The notes beneath the pieces were generated by a model that saw only the letters and a list, made by a program, of their open reading frames with translations, was not told the origin of the DNA and did no database searches. A stretch of DNA of 64,000 nucleotides, taken from positions 1 to 64,000 of the forward strand of contig JAFAAS010000082.1 in the NCBI GenBank assembly GCA_023426435.1, read 5' to 3'. The translations under genes and the position numbers were made by a program. Shown here in pieces: positions 1-8,700 of this stretch (its first letter is position 1; the number at the start of each line of letters is the position of its first letter). The stretch comes from Verrucomicrobiota bacterium (GTDB lineage Bacteria > Verrucomicrobiota > Verrucomicrobiia > Opitutales > Opitutaceae).

Positions 1-834
1 CAATTCTTCGACGTCGGCATCGCCGAGGAACACGCCGTCCTGTTCGCCGCCGGCCTCGCCACCAAGGGCATCAAACCCGTCTGCGCGATCTATTCGACGT
101 TCCTCCAGCGCGCCTACGACCAGATCATCCACGACGTCGCACTGCAGAACCTGCCCGTCACATTCTGCATGGACCGCGCCGGTCTCTCCGCCAACGACGG
201 CCCAACCCACCACGGCCTCTTCGATCTCGCTTATCTCCGCTGCGTCCCCAACGCCACGATCATGCAGCCCAAGGACGAGGACGAGCTCGTCGACATGCTG
301 CACACCAGCCTCCACCTCGGCTCGCCCGCCTTCGTTCGCTACCCGCGCGGCGCCGGCACCGGCGTATCCATAAAACCACAACCCGCCCCGCTTCCCGTCG
401 GCCAGGCCGAAGTTCTCCGGCAGGGTTCGAACATCATGCTCTGGGCCCTCGGTCCGATGGTGCAGGACGCCCTCAAACTCGCCGCCCGCCTCGAGGCCGA
501 GGAAAACCTTTCCGTCGGCGTCGTGAACGCCCGCTTCGTCAAGCCGCTGGATCGCACCCTCCTCCTCAGCCACGCCGCGTGTATCCCGCTCATCGTTACG
601 CTCGAGGATCACGTCGCCACCGGCGGCTTCGGCAGCGCCGTCCTCGAAGCACTCCAGGAAGCGAACTGCCCCACCGCCGTCGAACGCATCGGCTGGCCCG
701 ACAAATTTGTCGAACACGGCAGCAGCGTCGAAATCCTCCGCGCCGCCTACGGTCTCGCGCCCGACGACATGTATCGCCGCGTCCTCGACCGCTGGCGCCA
801 CCTCAGCGCCGAACACGTCGCCACCAACGTCTAG
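1..834 (+). CDS. dxs: 1-deoxy-D-xylulose-5-phosphate synthase, C-terminal part (5' end outside window)
   Basis: The first step of the MEP isoprenoid pathway joins pyruvate and glyceraldehyde 3-phosphate using thiamine diphosphate. Frame 1 is open from base 1, so the gene starts upstream and only the last 277 codons are here. The visible part begins in the pyrimidine-binding domain (DVGIAEEHAV, with the conserved Glu) and includes the DXS signature DGPTHHGLFDLAY and the RYPRGAG turn. It then runs through the transketolase C-terminal domain (EDHVATGGFGSAV) to a normal end. A strong terminator hairpin overlaps the stop codon. Family membership rests on these DXS-specific motifs, which separate it from transketolase and pyruvate dehydrogenase E1. 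The ATG at 169 is internal and not a real start. Confidence 0.96.
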   Translation, partial: QFFDVGIAEEHAVLFAAGLATKGIKPVCAIYSTFLQRAYDQIIHDVALQNLPVTFCMDRAGLSANDGPTHHGLFDLAYLRCVPNATIMQPKDEDELVDMLHTSLHLGSPAFVRYPRGAGTGVSIKPQPAPLPVGQAEVLRQGSNIMLWALGPMVQDALKLAARLEAEENLSVGVVNARFVKPLDRTLLLSHAACIPLIVTLEDHVATGGFGSAVLEALQEANCPTAVERIGWPDKFVEHGSSVEILRAAYGLAPDDMYRRVLDRWRHLSAEHVATNV

Positions 835-859
835 CCCGGCGTCCTCGCCGGGCTTTATT
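833..859 (+). terminator. Intrinsic terminator of dxs
   Basis: Eight-base stem AGCCCGGC / GCCGGGCT (833-840 and 847-854) with a six-base loop, followed by TTTATT. The stem starts inside the dxs stop codon. Confidence 0.8.
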
Positions 860-901
860 CGAAGGTAGGGCGAACCGTCCCCGGCGAGCCGTCGACGCGC
901 C

Positions 902-936
902 CAAAAAAAAACGCGTGAGCAAAATCGCTCACGCGT
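902..936 (-). terminator. Intrinsic terminator of the Cys-rich small gene
   Basis: Perfect ten-base stem ACGCGTGAGC (911-920) / GCTCACGCGT (927-936) with loop AAAATC. A run of A on the plus strand at 903-911 becomes the U-tract when read on the minus strand. It lies about 40 bases beyond the stop of the minus-strand gene at 978-1208. Confidence 0.85.
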
Positions 937-977
937 CGATTCCGCCAGCGGAGTCTTTCACTCCGCTTCAGCCTACC

Positions 978-1208
978 TCACTTCTTCTCCGCCATCCCCG
1001 CTCCGCCGCACCGCTCGCAATTCTTCCCAGCTTCCATCGCCTCAACACAGCACGCGTGCCCGCACGCCTTGCCTTCCTTCTCGGCTTTCACACAGCAACC
1101 GGCCTTCTTCGCTTCCGCCGTTTTCGGCGCGTCATTCGCTGCAAGCGCCAGGCCCGCGCTGAGCAACAAAGCAACAACCACACTGACGAATAATTTGGGG
1201 AGTTTCAT
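978..1208 (-). CDS. Small secreted Cys-rich protein, possibly metal-binding
   Basis: A 76-residue protein. It starts with a clear Sec signal peptide (residues 1-23, MKLPKLF then a hydrophobic core, predicted cleavage after ALA). A Lys/Ala-rich stretch follows, then a tail with seven cysteines arranged as GCC, KAC, HACC, KNCERC. The spacing CGHACC...NCERCGG suggests a metal site or paired disulfides outside the cytoplasm; this is inference, and I recognise no characterised family. Evidence that it is real: a signal peptide, dense conserved-looking Cys/His, and its own perfect terminator 40 bases downstream. It is transcribed divergently from the glycosyltransferase at 1312. The overlapping plus-strand ORF (579-1193) is an Arg/Pro-rich shadow. 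Confidence 0.72.
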   Translation of the reverse strand: MKLPKLFVSVVVALLLSAGLALAANDAPKTAEAKKAGCCVKAEKEGKACGHACCVEAMEAGKNCERCGGAGMAEKK

Positions 1209-1311
1209 TTTTTAATCGGGGTTCGCCGGAAAACTATCCTTCGCCTTCCGCCCTGCAACCGTTGTTTGCAGCAGGTTGACGCCCCTCCGCTCCCCCGTCT
1301 TTCCTCCCGCG

Positions 1312-2505
1312 ATGCGTTGGTTCTTCGCGCTCAACGAAAATTCCCCCGGCTTCTGGGACTACGCCCACCTGATCCAGGTCGCCGTCCACACCGCGCGCAA
1401 ACACACCTCGCTCATCCCCGTCTGCATCTACGACGGCGAAGAAAACGCGATCACCGTCTGGCTCCGCCAGGCCGGCGTCACCGTCCTCCGCCGCAGCACG
1501 TTCCTCGGCGTCATCACCGTCCATTTTTCACCCATCGCGCGCGGCGCCTATCTCCGGCTCGAAATTCCCGCCATCTGCCGCGAGCAGGGCTGGACCGACC
1601 CTTTCGTGCTCTACACCGACTGCGACGTCATGTTTCTCCGCGACGTCGCACCGCTCCTCGACTCGCTCTGCCCGCGCTTCCTCGCCGTCGCGCCCGAACA
1701 CAACCGCGACGACTTCGACCGCTTCAACAGCGGCGTGATGCTCATCAACGTCCCCGCCTGGGAAGCCGAGTTGCCCGCCCTCACCGACACGTTTCGCGCC
1801 CACATGGACGAAGCGCTTTCTCCACCTTACGACCAGGCGCTCCTCCAACGCCATTTCGCCGGCCGCATCGATCGCCTCCCGCTCGAGCTGAACTGGAAAA
1901 CCTACTGGCCCGACCATCCCCACGCCGCGATCCTCCACTTTCACGGTCCCAAGCCCGCGCATAAATTCCTCATCTACACGCGCCGCGCTCCCGCCGATCT
2001 TCTCACGCTCGCGTCACCGTCCTACTTCCGCGCTTGCCACCAGTGGGACGCCGAACTCCTGGAAGCCAACGAACAGCTTCCCATCCCACCCGATCCCAAC
2101 TGCCGCCGCGTCGAACCCGGCTTCGAAGGTTTCGACGACGTCACCGGCCTCGGCCATCCCGAAGGTCCTTTCCCACTCATCATGCTCCCCATCCTGCGTT
2201 GGGGACTCGCTCCTTTTACCGAACTTACGTTCACGATTCCTCCCGGCCAACACGCCGAATTCGAGCTCAAGTTTCAATGCCCGCACGTCGAGCAAGCCGT
2301 CACGGTTTCCCTCGATGACCGCGAGCTCGCCCGCTTCCCCGTGCAACGCGTTTCCGACGCCCAGTCCCACGTCGTCGATCTCCCCGCCTCACCCGGCCGC
2401 CACCGCCTCCGGCTCACCTACGCCCAAGGCTACCCTCAACCCGCTCCCGACTCCCGCGTCCTCGCCGTCGCCTTCCACACCCTCCGCGTCGTCCGCCATC
2501 CGTAG
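1312..2505 (+). CDS. Glycosyltransferase (GT8-like, GT-A fold) with C-terminal beta domain
   Basis: A 397-residue cytoplasmic-looking protein with no signal peptide. The N-terminal part reads like a GT-A sugar-nucleotide transferase: MRWFFALNEN at the start, YTDCDVMFLRD near residue 105 as the DxD metal/nucleotide site, NSGVMLINV, and a late HFHGPKP histidine motif typical of GT8-type enzymes. From about residue 285 a second part is rich in beta-strand-like sequence (FTELTFTIPP, VTVSLDDRELARF, HRLRLTYAQGY) and resembles a beta-sandwich module. A TTG 36 bases upstream is also in frame; the ATG at 1312 was preferred because the alignment-like start begins there. It is followed by a strong terminator, so it appears monocistronic and separate from the large polysaccharide locus. 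Its acceptor is unknown. Confidence 0.8.
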   Translation: MRWFFALNENSPGFWDYAHLIQVAVHTARKHTSLIPVCIYDGEENAITVWLRQAGVTVLRRSTFLGVITVHFSPIARGAYLRLEIPAICREQGWTDPFVLYTDCDVMFLRDVAPLLDSLCPRFLAVAPEHNRDDFDRFNSGVMLINVPAWEAELPALTDTFRAHMDEALSPPYDQALLQRHFAGRIDRLPLELNWKTYWPDHPHAAILHFHGPKPAHKFLIYTRRAPADLLTLASPSYFRACHQWDAELLEANEQLPIPPDPNCRRVEPGFEGFDDVTGLGHPEGPFPLIMLPILRWGLAPFTELTFTIPPGQHAEFELKFQCPHVEQAVTVSLDDRELARFPVQRVSDAQSHVVDLPASPGRHRLRLTYAQGYPQPAPDSRVLAVAFHTLRVVRHP

Positions 2506-2565
2506 CGGAACGCGTGAGCGTTTCGTCCGTCGCACGTAAAACGTCCCCCGAACCACCAATGGTGG

Positions 2566-2595
2566 AACCCGACGTCCCCGTCGGGTTGATTTTTT
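2566..2595 (+). terminator. Intrinsic terminator of the 1312-2505 gene
   Basis: Nine-base stem AACCCGACG (2566-2574) / CGTCGGGTT (2579-2587) with loop TCCC, followed by GATTTTTT. A second small palindrome, CCACCAATGGTGG, lies just upstream. The T-run abuts the 3' end of the minus-strand tRNA gene. Confidence 0.8.
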
Positions 2596-2669
2596 GGTGC
2601 GGGCGGAGGGAGTCGAACCCTCCTCTCAGGCTTGGGAAGCCCACATAATAGCCGATATACTACGCCCGC
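2595..2669 (-). tRNA. tRNA-Gly (anticodon CCC)
   Basis: Read on the minus strand this folds as a complete cloverleaf. The seven-base acceptor stem is GCGGGCG / CGCCCGC, the D arm is GTATATCGGCTATTAT, the anticodon loop is TTCCCAA (anticodon CCC), and the T arm is GAGGGTTCGACTCCCTC. CCA is encoded at the 3' end (2595-2597). The discriminator base is A. It reads the GGG glycine codon. It lies 67 bases downstream of recR on the same strand and could be cotranscribed with it. Confidence 0.95.
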
Positions 2670-2736
2670 AAAAAACGTTCGCGAAAAAAAGGGACAAACC
2701 TCGCGACCGCAATCCCGAATCTCTCGCAGCCTTCGC

Positions 2737-3336
2737 TCACGAATACGTCCGCCGCGCCTCCAACGCGCTCTTCAACGTCACCGAGTCCGCGTAAAGCACT
2801 CCGCCACCACTCGGCAGCCCGAAACCAATCCGCGTCACTTTCACCTCGCGCCCCTGCGCCGCGAGTTGCTCCGTCAGATAATGACACGTCGCCTCGCCTT
2901 CGACGTCATTCGACAACGCCAAAATCAACTCCCCAATCCCTCCCGTCTCCACGCGCGCGAACAACGCCGCAAAGTTCAGATCCTTCGGCGCCACGCCCTG
3001 CAGCGGCGACAACTTGCCGTGCAACACATGATACACGCCGCGATACGCCCCGCTCCGCTCCAACGCCACCAGATCCGGCACTTGCTCCACCACGCACACC
3101 ACCGACTGATCGCGCCGATCGTCCGCACAAATCGCGCAGAGTTCGCCTTCCGCGATATTGCCGCATCGCGAACACCGCCGCACCGTCCGCGCCGCCTCCT
3201 CCAACGCATTCACCAGCGCCGGCAACCGCTCCGGTTTCTCCACCAGCAGGTGCAACGCAATCCGCTCCGAAGACCGAAACCCCACCCCCGGCAGCTGCTT
3301 CAAATGCTGCTGCAGTTTCTCAAACGCTGACGGCAT
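2737..3336 (-). CDS. recR: Recombination protein RecR
   Basis: RecR works with RecO (and RecF) to load RecA on gapped single-stranded DNA in the cytoplasm. At 199 residues it has the normal family length and all expected parts: an N-terminal helix-hairpin-helix (LKQLPGVGFRSSERIALHLL), a four-cysteine zinc finger near residues 55-70 (CSRCGN and CAIC), a TOPRIM domain (VCVVEQVPDLVALERSG through LALSNDVEGEAT) and the C-terminal strand region (KVTRIGFGLPSGGGVLYAD). The start ATG at 3336 gives the family N-terminus. It follows ybaB on the same strand after a 95-base gap, matching the common ybaB-recR order, although dnaX is not beside them here. Confidence 0.97.
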   Translation of the reverse strand: MPSAFEKLQQHLKQLPGVGFRSSERIALHLLVEKPERLPALVNALEEAARTVRRCSRCGNIAEGELCAICADDRRDQSVVCVVEQVPDLVALERSGAYRGVYHVLHGKLSPLQGVAPKDLNFAALFARVETGGIGELILALSNDVEGEATCHYLTEQLAAQGREVKVTRIGFGLPSGGGVLYADSVTLKSALEARRTYS

Positions 3337-3340
3337 TGGA

Positions 3341-3432
3341 AATTTTCGAACTTCGATTTCCGATTTTCGATTCCCGACTCATCGGCAACAAACGCCTGCG
3401 AAATCGAAAATCGAAATTCGAAACTCGAAAAT
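3341..3432. repeat. Imperfect inverted repeat between ybaB and recR
   Basis: The left arm (3341-3373) and right arm (3400-3432) are built from repeats of ATTTTCGA / CGATTTTCGATTT and are largely complementary, with a loop of about 26 bases. The AT-rich TCGA-periodic sequence stands out from the GC-rich surroundings. It reaches the last codon of ybaB and has no T-run, so it is more likely a dispersed hairpin repeat than a terminator. Confidence 0.7.
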
Positions 3433-3740
3433 CACATGAACCCCGGCATCTGAAACGCCGACGTCACTTTCTGCATCTCCGCGTCGTTGTAGTCCTTCGC
3501 CTGCTTCGCCGCGTCCTGCACCGCCGCCAGCACCGTGTCCGACACGAGCTTCGCATCTTCCTTCAAGAATTCCGGATCCAGTTCCAGCGCGAGAAACTTG
3601 CCCGCGCCGTTGATCTTGATCTTCACCGCGCCGCCGCCGCTCGTGACATCGATCACCTTCGCCTCGAGTTCCGCCTGCAGCGCCTCGATGCCACGCTGCA
3701 TTTTCTGCGCCTGTTTGAGAAGTTTGCCTACGCCAGCCAT
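3432..3740 (-). CDS. ybaB: YbaB/EbfC family nucleoid-associated protein
   Basis: A 102-residue DNA-binding dimer protein of the YbaB/EbfC family, usually encoded beside recR. The start MAGVGKLLKQAQKMQRGIEA and the core LEAKVIDVTSGGGAVKI, then INGAGKFLALELDPEFL, match the family from end to end. An upstream in-frame extension to 3878 is open but adds Arg-rich sequence overlapping the neighbouring gene's end, so the ATG at 3740 is the better start. It lies between an SDR gene upstream and recR downstream, all on the minus strand, and the three may form one unit. The exact cellular role of the family remains loosely defined: nucleoid binding, possibly regulation or repair. Confidence 0.94.
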   Translation of the reverse strand: MAGVGKLLKQAQKMQRGIEALQAELEAKVIDVTSGGGAVKIKINGAGKFLALELDPEFLKEDAKLVSDTVLAAVQDAAKQAKDYNDAEMQKVTSAFQMPGFM

Positions 3741-3786
3741 GGGATGATTTGGGTTTGTCGTTAGAGTTGAGCGTGCCGGTAAACGG

Positions 3787-4710
3787 CTAAACCGCGTCCG
3801 CGGCGAACACATTTTCGTAGCCTTCGCGAAAACTCGGATACCGCGGCGCCCACCCAAGTTCCCGCTTCGCCTTCGCATTCGAAATCACCCGATCCGGCGT
3901 CACCGCCCGCCGACCGCCCGCCGGCACACCGGTGAACCGCGGCTCGCCCACCCCCAGCTTCCGCGCGAGCCACGCCACCACTTCCGCCTTCGGCGCCGCT
4001 CCATCGTCCGCCACGTTGAAAATCCCTCCCTTCACTTCCACTCCCGCCGCCCACGCCGCCCAAATCGCGCCGCACACATCGTCACGATGCACCAAATTCA
4101 ACCGGTGCTCCCCTCGTCCCGCCACTTCTCCGTTGCGCACCTGCTCGACCAAATGCCGCCGCCCCGGCCCATAAATCCCCGCCAACCGCAGCACAAAACA
4201 CCGCTCAAACCCACGCGCTCCGTCTCCCCCACCCGCCTCCAACAACACCTGCTCCGCCTCCCGCAAAATCGCCCCGCGCTCACTCGCCCCTTCCGTGCTC
4301 TCTTCCTCGTCCACCACCACACCTCCACCCTGCGGATACACCGACGTGCTGCTCGTATAAACCACCGTCCCATTCGCCGGCCGCTCCCGCGCCCACGCCA
4401 CAATCGATTTCATCCCTTCCAAATAACTTCGCCGATACCCTTCCAAACCGCCGCCGCCCGAACTCACCGCATTCAACACATACTCCGCCCCGCCCGCCAC
4501 GTCGGCGTGCCACGCGTCCGACGCCAGCTCCGCCACCACCACTTGCGCCCCCTCGCGATGCAGCTCCGCCGCCGTCGTCGCATTTCGCGTCAACGCCGTC
4601 ACTTTCATCCCGCGCGCCATCGCCTGCCGCGCCACCGCGCCGCCCACGTATCCGCATCCGAATACAATGAGGCGTTTCCCTGCAAAATTTCCGTAGGCAA
4701 AGCCGGACAT
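3787..4710 (-). CDS. NAD(P)-dependent epimerase/dehydratase (atypical extended SDR)
   Basis: A 307-residue Rossmann-fold protein. The N-terminal dinucleotide-binding motif is LIVFGCGYVGGAVARQAMARG (residues 14-34). Other SDR landmarks are LNAVSSGGGG, VVYTSSTSVYPQGGG around residue 115-130, and LRLAGIYGPGR. The usual catalytic YxxxK is not apparent: after SVYPQ the segment continues EEESTEGASERGAILREAEQ, where family members of the YeeZ type also diverge. Substrate and reaction cannot be assigned. It ends 46 bases before the ybaB start and runs divergently from the DJ-1 gene at 4729, with an 18-base gap between the two start codons, so their promoters must overlap the neighbouring coding sequences or be shared. 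Confidence 0.85.
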   Translation of the reverse strand: MSGFAYGNFAGKRLIVFGCGYVGGAVARQAMARGMKVTALTRNATTAAELHREGAQVVVAELASDAWHADVAGGAEYVLNAVSSGGGGLEGYRRSYLEGMKSIVAWARERPANGTVVYTSSTSVYPQGGGVVVDEEESTEGASERGAILREAEQVLLEAGGGDGARGFERCFVLRLAGIYGPGRRHLVEQVRNGEVAGRGEHRLNLVHRDDVCGAIWAAWAAGVEVKGGIFNVADDGAAPKAEVVAWLARKLGVGEPRFTGVPAGGRRAVTPDRVISNAKAKRELGWAPRYPSFREGYENVFAADAV

Positions 4711-4728
4711 GCTTGTTCAACTCTTCCC

Positions 4729-5271
4729 ATGCCAACCGTTCTCGCAATCCTCGCGGAGGGTTTTGAGGAAATCGAGGCCGTCACCCCCATCGATCTCCTG
4801 CGCCGCGCCGGCGCCGATGTCACCGTCGCCGCCCTCGGCGACACCATTCACGTCGCCGGCGGCCGCGCGAATCTCATCCTCCACGCCGACACCACCCTCG
4901 CCGCCGTCGAATCGAACGACTTCGACGCAATCTTTCTCCCCGGCGGGCCCGGCACAAAACATCTCCGCGCCGCCCCCCGCGTCCGCGCCCTCATCCTCCG
5001 TCACCACGCCGCCGGACGTCTCGTAACCGCCATTTGCGCCGCACCGACCGTCCTCCACGACGCCGGCCTGCTCTCCCACCGCCGCTACACCGCCCACCCG
5101 TCCGTCGCCAACGAGTTGCCCCACATCCTCGCCCACGAACGCGTCGTCCTCGACGGAAACATCCTCACCTCCCGCGGCGCCGGCACCGCCCTCGACTTCG
5201 GCCTTCGCCTGATCGAACTCCTTTTCACCCCCGAAAAATCCCGCGAGATCGCCGCCTCCATCTGCGCCTGA
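4729..5271 (+). CDS. DJ-1/PfpI family protein
   Basis: A 180-residue cytoplasmic protein of the DJ-1/ThiJ/PfpI superfamily. It starts MPTVLAILAEGFEEIEAVTP, containing the conserved Glu of the DJ-1 active site. It continues with FLPGGPGTKHLR and reaches the nucleophile-elbow cysteine in VTAICAAPTVL near residue 104, followed by RYTAHPSV and ILTSRGAGTALDFGLRLIELL. That last motif is typical of the DJ-1/YajL branch, whose members act on oxidised or glycated proteins and metabolites. The open frame extends far upstream, but only the ATG at 4729 gives the family N-terminus. No obvious operon partner; about 440 non-coding bases follow. Confidence 0.93.
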   Translation: MPTVLAILAEGFEEIEAVTPIDLLRRAGADVTVAALGDTIHVAGGRANLILHADTTLAAVESNDFDAIFLPGGPGTKHLRAAPRVRALILRHHAAGRLVTAICAAPTVLHDAGLLSHRRYTAHPSVANELPHILAHERVVLDGNILTSRGAGTALDFGLRLIELLFTPEKSREIAASICA

Positions 5272-5290
5272 ACCGAATCCATGCGATTGA

Positions 5291-5318
5291 ACCGCGAAGG
5301 ACGCCAAGCGACACGAAG
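5291..5318 (-). repeat. Dispersed ~28-base repeat, copy 1 (inverted)
   Basis: Reads CTTCGTGTCGCTTGGCGTCC TTCGCGGT on the minus strand. It is nearly the reverse complement of the copy at 5403-5430 and so could form a long hairpin with it. Confidence 0.65.
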
Positions 5319-5402
5319 GAGAAAAGACGTTTCTGCGCCGGTAGAAACCACTCACCAAAAGGAGTGAACAGCGTCTGCGCGATCCCGGCCATTCCCCACC
5401 AA

Positions 5403-5430
5403 CTTCGCGTATCTTCGCGTCCTTCGCGGT
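5403..5430 (+). repeat. Dispersed ~28-base repeat, copy 2
   Basis: CTTCGCGTATCTTCGCGTCC TTCGCGGT. Same family as copies at 5291-5318 (inverted), 5483-5511 and 10191-10219. Confidence 0.65.
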
Positions 5431-5482
5431 TCCATTTCTACGCCCCCGCTTCTTTTACCACCCCTAAACGTTCCCACTTTCT

Positions 5483-5511
5483 TCGCGTCGATTCGTGTGC
5501 ATTTGCGGTTC
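5483..5511 (+). repeat. Dispersed ~28-base repeat, copy 3
   Basis: CTTCGCGTCGATTCGTGTGC ATTTGCGGT. A more diverged copy in direct orientation to copy 2. Confidence 0.6.
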
Positions 5512-5712
5512 GCTCAACTCGTTCCATCCGCGAACCCGCCCCGTTTTAGGCCCGCCCTTCTCTTCCGCCCGCCAATTTGGCCAAGGTGTTGAATTGACTA
5601 CAAAACTGGGGGTTATTCCCTAGCCGCGTCCCATGGCCCCGACCGTCGTCGAGCCGCTTTCCCCCGCTTTTTCTCCGGAAGCGACGGGGCGAAGCCTGCC
5701 CGCTTTTACACG

Positions 5713-8700
5713 ATGTGCGGGATAACCGGATTCGTTGAGGTCGGTAGCGACACCGACATGCGCCACGACGCGGTCGCCCGCATGTGTCAGCGCATGGTTC
5801 ACCGCGGCCCCGACGATGGCGCCCTCCATTCCTCCGCGCACGTAACCGTCGGCATGCGCCGGCTCGCGATCTTCGATCCCGCCAACGGCCGGCAGCCGAT
5901 GAGCACACCGGACGGCCGCCTTCACCTCGTCTTCAACGGCGCCATCTACAATTTCCGTCACCTCCGCGACGAACTCTCCGCCGCCGGTTTCACCTTCCGC
6001 ACCTCTTGCGACACCGAGGTTCTCCTCGCCGCCTACGCTCATTGGGGCGAACGCTGCCTCGAACGCCTTCGCGGCATGTTCGCTTTCGCCATTTGGGATT
6101 CCCATGACGAGTCCCTCTTTCTCGCCCGCGATCCTTTCGGCATCAAACCGCTCTACTACCGCCACGACGGCCCGCGCCTGCTCTTCGCGTCCGAGCTCAA
6201 CGCCCTCCTCGCCTCCGGCGTGTTCTCGACCGAAATCGATCCGACTTCTCTTTCCGAATACCTCGCGTGGCTCGCCGTCCCCGCCCCACGCACCATCTAC
6301 CGCGGCATCTTCAGTCTCCGCCCGGGCGAATGCGCCACGTTCCGCCACAACGAACTCTCGATCCGCGCCGCGTGGTCCTTCCGCTCGATTCCAACCACCG
6401 AATCGCCCTGTCGATCCCGCTCCGATTTCGAACGCGAGCTGCGCGCCCGTCTCGAGGACAGCGTTCGCGCGCACGCCGTCGCCGACGTTCCCGTCGGCGC
6501 TTTTCTCTCCGGCGGCCTCGATTCCGCCGTCGTCGCCGGGCTCATGTCGCGCACCAGCGGCACGCGTCTGAAAACCTTCACCATCGGCTTCGGCGAAGCC
6601 GGCTTCGACGAATCATCCGCCGCCGAAACCACCGCCCGCCACTTCGGTTGCGACCATCACACGCGCATCCTAAACGGCGCCGAAGTCGCCCGCGACCTCC
6701 CGCACGTTCTCGCCGCCATGGACCAACCCACCGGCGATGGCATCAACACCTACTACGTCAGCCAAACCGCCCGCCAGGGCGGCGTCACGGTCGCCCTCTC
6801 CGGCCTCGGCGGTGACGAACTTTTCGGCGGGTATCCATCTTTTCGCGACATCCCGCGTCTCTCCCGCCTTCTCCCGTTCTGGCAACTCGTCCCGCCGCCG
6901 CTCCGACGTCGTGCACTCGCGCGTCTCCGTCGCGGCGCCACGCGTTCCCGCAAACTCGCCGACATGCTCGAGCACGCGCACTCGTTTCACGAGCTCAACG
7001 CCATGCAGCGCCGCGTGTTCTCCGAAGACCGCCGCCGCGAACTTCTCTCGCCCGATCTCCGCCGCCTCGCCGCTAGCACTCCGCCTTTCCATCCCGAGCT
7101 CACCGCCCTCGCCGCCGACCTGGCCACCGCTCCTTCGCTCGACGCGATCAGCGCGTGGGAGCTCCGCACCTACATGGCCGACGTGCTCCTGCGCGACAGC
7201 GACGTCATGAGCATGCGTCACTCGCTCGAACTGCGCGTGCCCTTCGTCGACCGCCCGCTCGCCGAATGGCTCTGGCGCCAACCCGCCGCTTTCAAGTTCG
7301 CCCACCGCGAACCCAAAGCCGCGCTCGCCCGCTCACTCCGCGACATCCTCCCGCCCGACCTCGCCCAACGCCGAAAGCAAGGCTTCACGTTTCCTTTCGC
7401 TTCGTGGATGAAATCCGAGCTCCGGCCTTTCCTCGAAGCCACCTTCGCCGACACCTCCATCGATCGCTCCGGATTTTTTTCCCGGACGTCCGTGCAACAC
7501 CGCTGGCAATCGTTTCTCACCGCCAACGACACCCGCGATTGGTCCCGCGTCTGGAGCCTCGCCGTTCTCATCGATTTCGCCAACCGCCCCGCGCCCACAC
7601 CGCTCCGCCCGCGCCCCTGGCCCATCGAGCCGCAAGCCGCCGCGATTCCCGCCCCCCACATCGTCACAAACCGTTCCACCGCCCGCATTCGGGCCGCGAA
7701 ACAGCGCACGCTTCTCCTCACCCCTGAAATCTTCGCCTCCGAAGGCGGCATCCCGCGCATTCTCCAAATCTACCTCAAGGCGCTCTGCGATCTCTCCGGC
7801 CCCAACGACGCCGTGCGCCTCGTCGCTTTGAACGATCACATGGTCGACTCGCGCGATCTCCGCCGCTCCTCCAACGACCGCCTTTCCGAATGGCGCGTCG
7901 CCGGCCGCAGCAAATCCCGCTTCGTTCGCGACACCCTCGCGCTTTCCCGCGGCGCCGATCGCCTGATCTGCGGCCATCTCGCGCAACTCCCCGTCGCCTT
8001 CGCCGCGAAGCTCCGGTATCCACGTCTTCGCTACTACCTCGTCGCCCACGGCATCGAGGTCTGGCGCGACTACACCGCACTCGAACGCCTCGCGCTCCGC
8101 CGCGCCGAGCGCATCCTCTGCGTCAGCGATTACACTCGCCGCGAGCTCCTCCGCCGCTGCCCGCTCGCGCCCGAAAAAACCGTCGTCCTCCCCAACGCCC
8201 TCGATCCTTACTTCAAGATCGCCCCGGGGCTTCCCCGCAACGGCCGCGCCCCCACCGTTCTCGTCGTCACGCGCCTCACCTATTCCGACCGCTACAAGGG
8301 CGTCGAACACATGATCCAGGCGATGGCCGCGATCCGCGCCGCTATTCCCGACGCCACCCTCCGCATCGTCGGACGCGGCGACGATCTTCCGCGCCTGCAA
8401 CAGCTGCGCGACAAACTCCGTCTCCGCCACGCGATCGAATTTCTGGGCTACATCGACGACCGCCGCATGGCCGACGAACTCCGCTCGTGCACACTCTTCG
8501 CTCTGCCCAGCGAACGCGAAGGTTTCGGTCTCGTTTATCTCGAAGCCATGGCCAACGGCCGCCCCTGCCTCGGCGCGCGCGCCGGCGGCGTGCCCGAAGT
8601 CATCACTCCCGAAACCGGCGTCCTCGTCCCCTACGCCGACGTGCCCGCCATCGCCGACGCCGCCATCGCCGCCCTCCGCCGCGAATGGAACGAAGCCGCA

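Larger units (their letters stand above)
5272..5712. other. Non-coding gap upstream of the polysaccharide locus
   Basis: 441 bases with no convincing gene. It holds three copies of a dispersed repeat (listed separately) in 5291-5511. The promoter-proximal part, 5546-5712, contains a TTGGCCAA palindrome and a weak sigma70-like pair, TTGAAT (5589-5594) and GTTATT (5612-5617), 17 bases apart. This is the only sizeable gap before the 33-gene run, so the main promoter of the locus is probably here, but I cannot place it with confidence. Confidence 0.5.

Noticed and set aside
579..1193. A 204-codon plus-strand frame between dxs and the secreted gene
   Set aside because: It is Arg/Pro-rich, overlaps two well-supported genes on different frames and crosses both terminators.
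2752..2790. TTCGCGAA-type palindrome just downstream of recR as a terminator
   Set aside because: The stem is only four bases with no loop.
5739..5750. GGTCGGTAGCGA at the start of the polysaccharide locus, resembling the ops/JUMPstart core
   Set aside because: It differs from the GGCGGTAGCGTG core at several bases and lies inside codons 10-13 of the first gene instead of in a leader; ops is known mainly from gammaproteobacteria.
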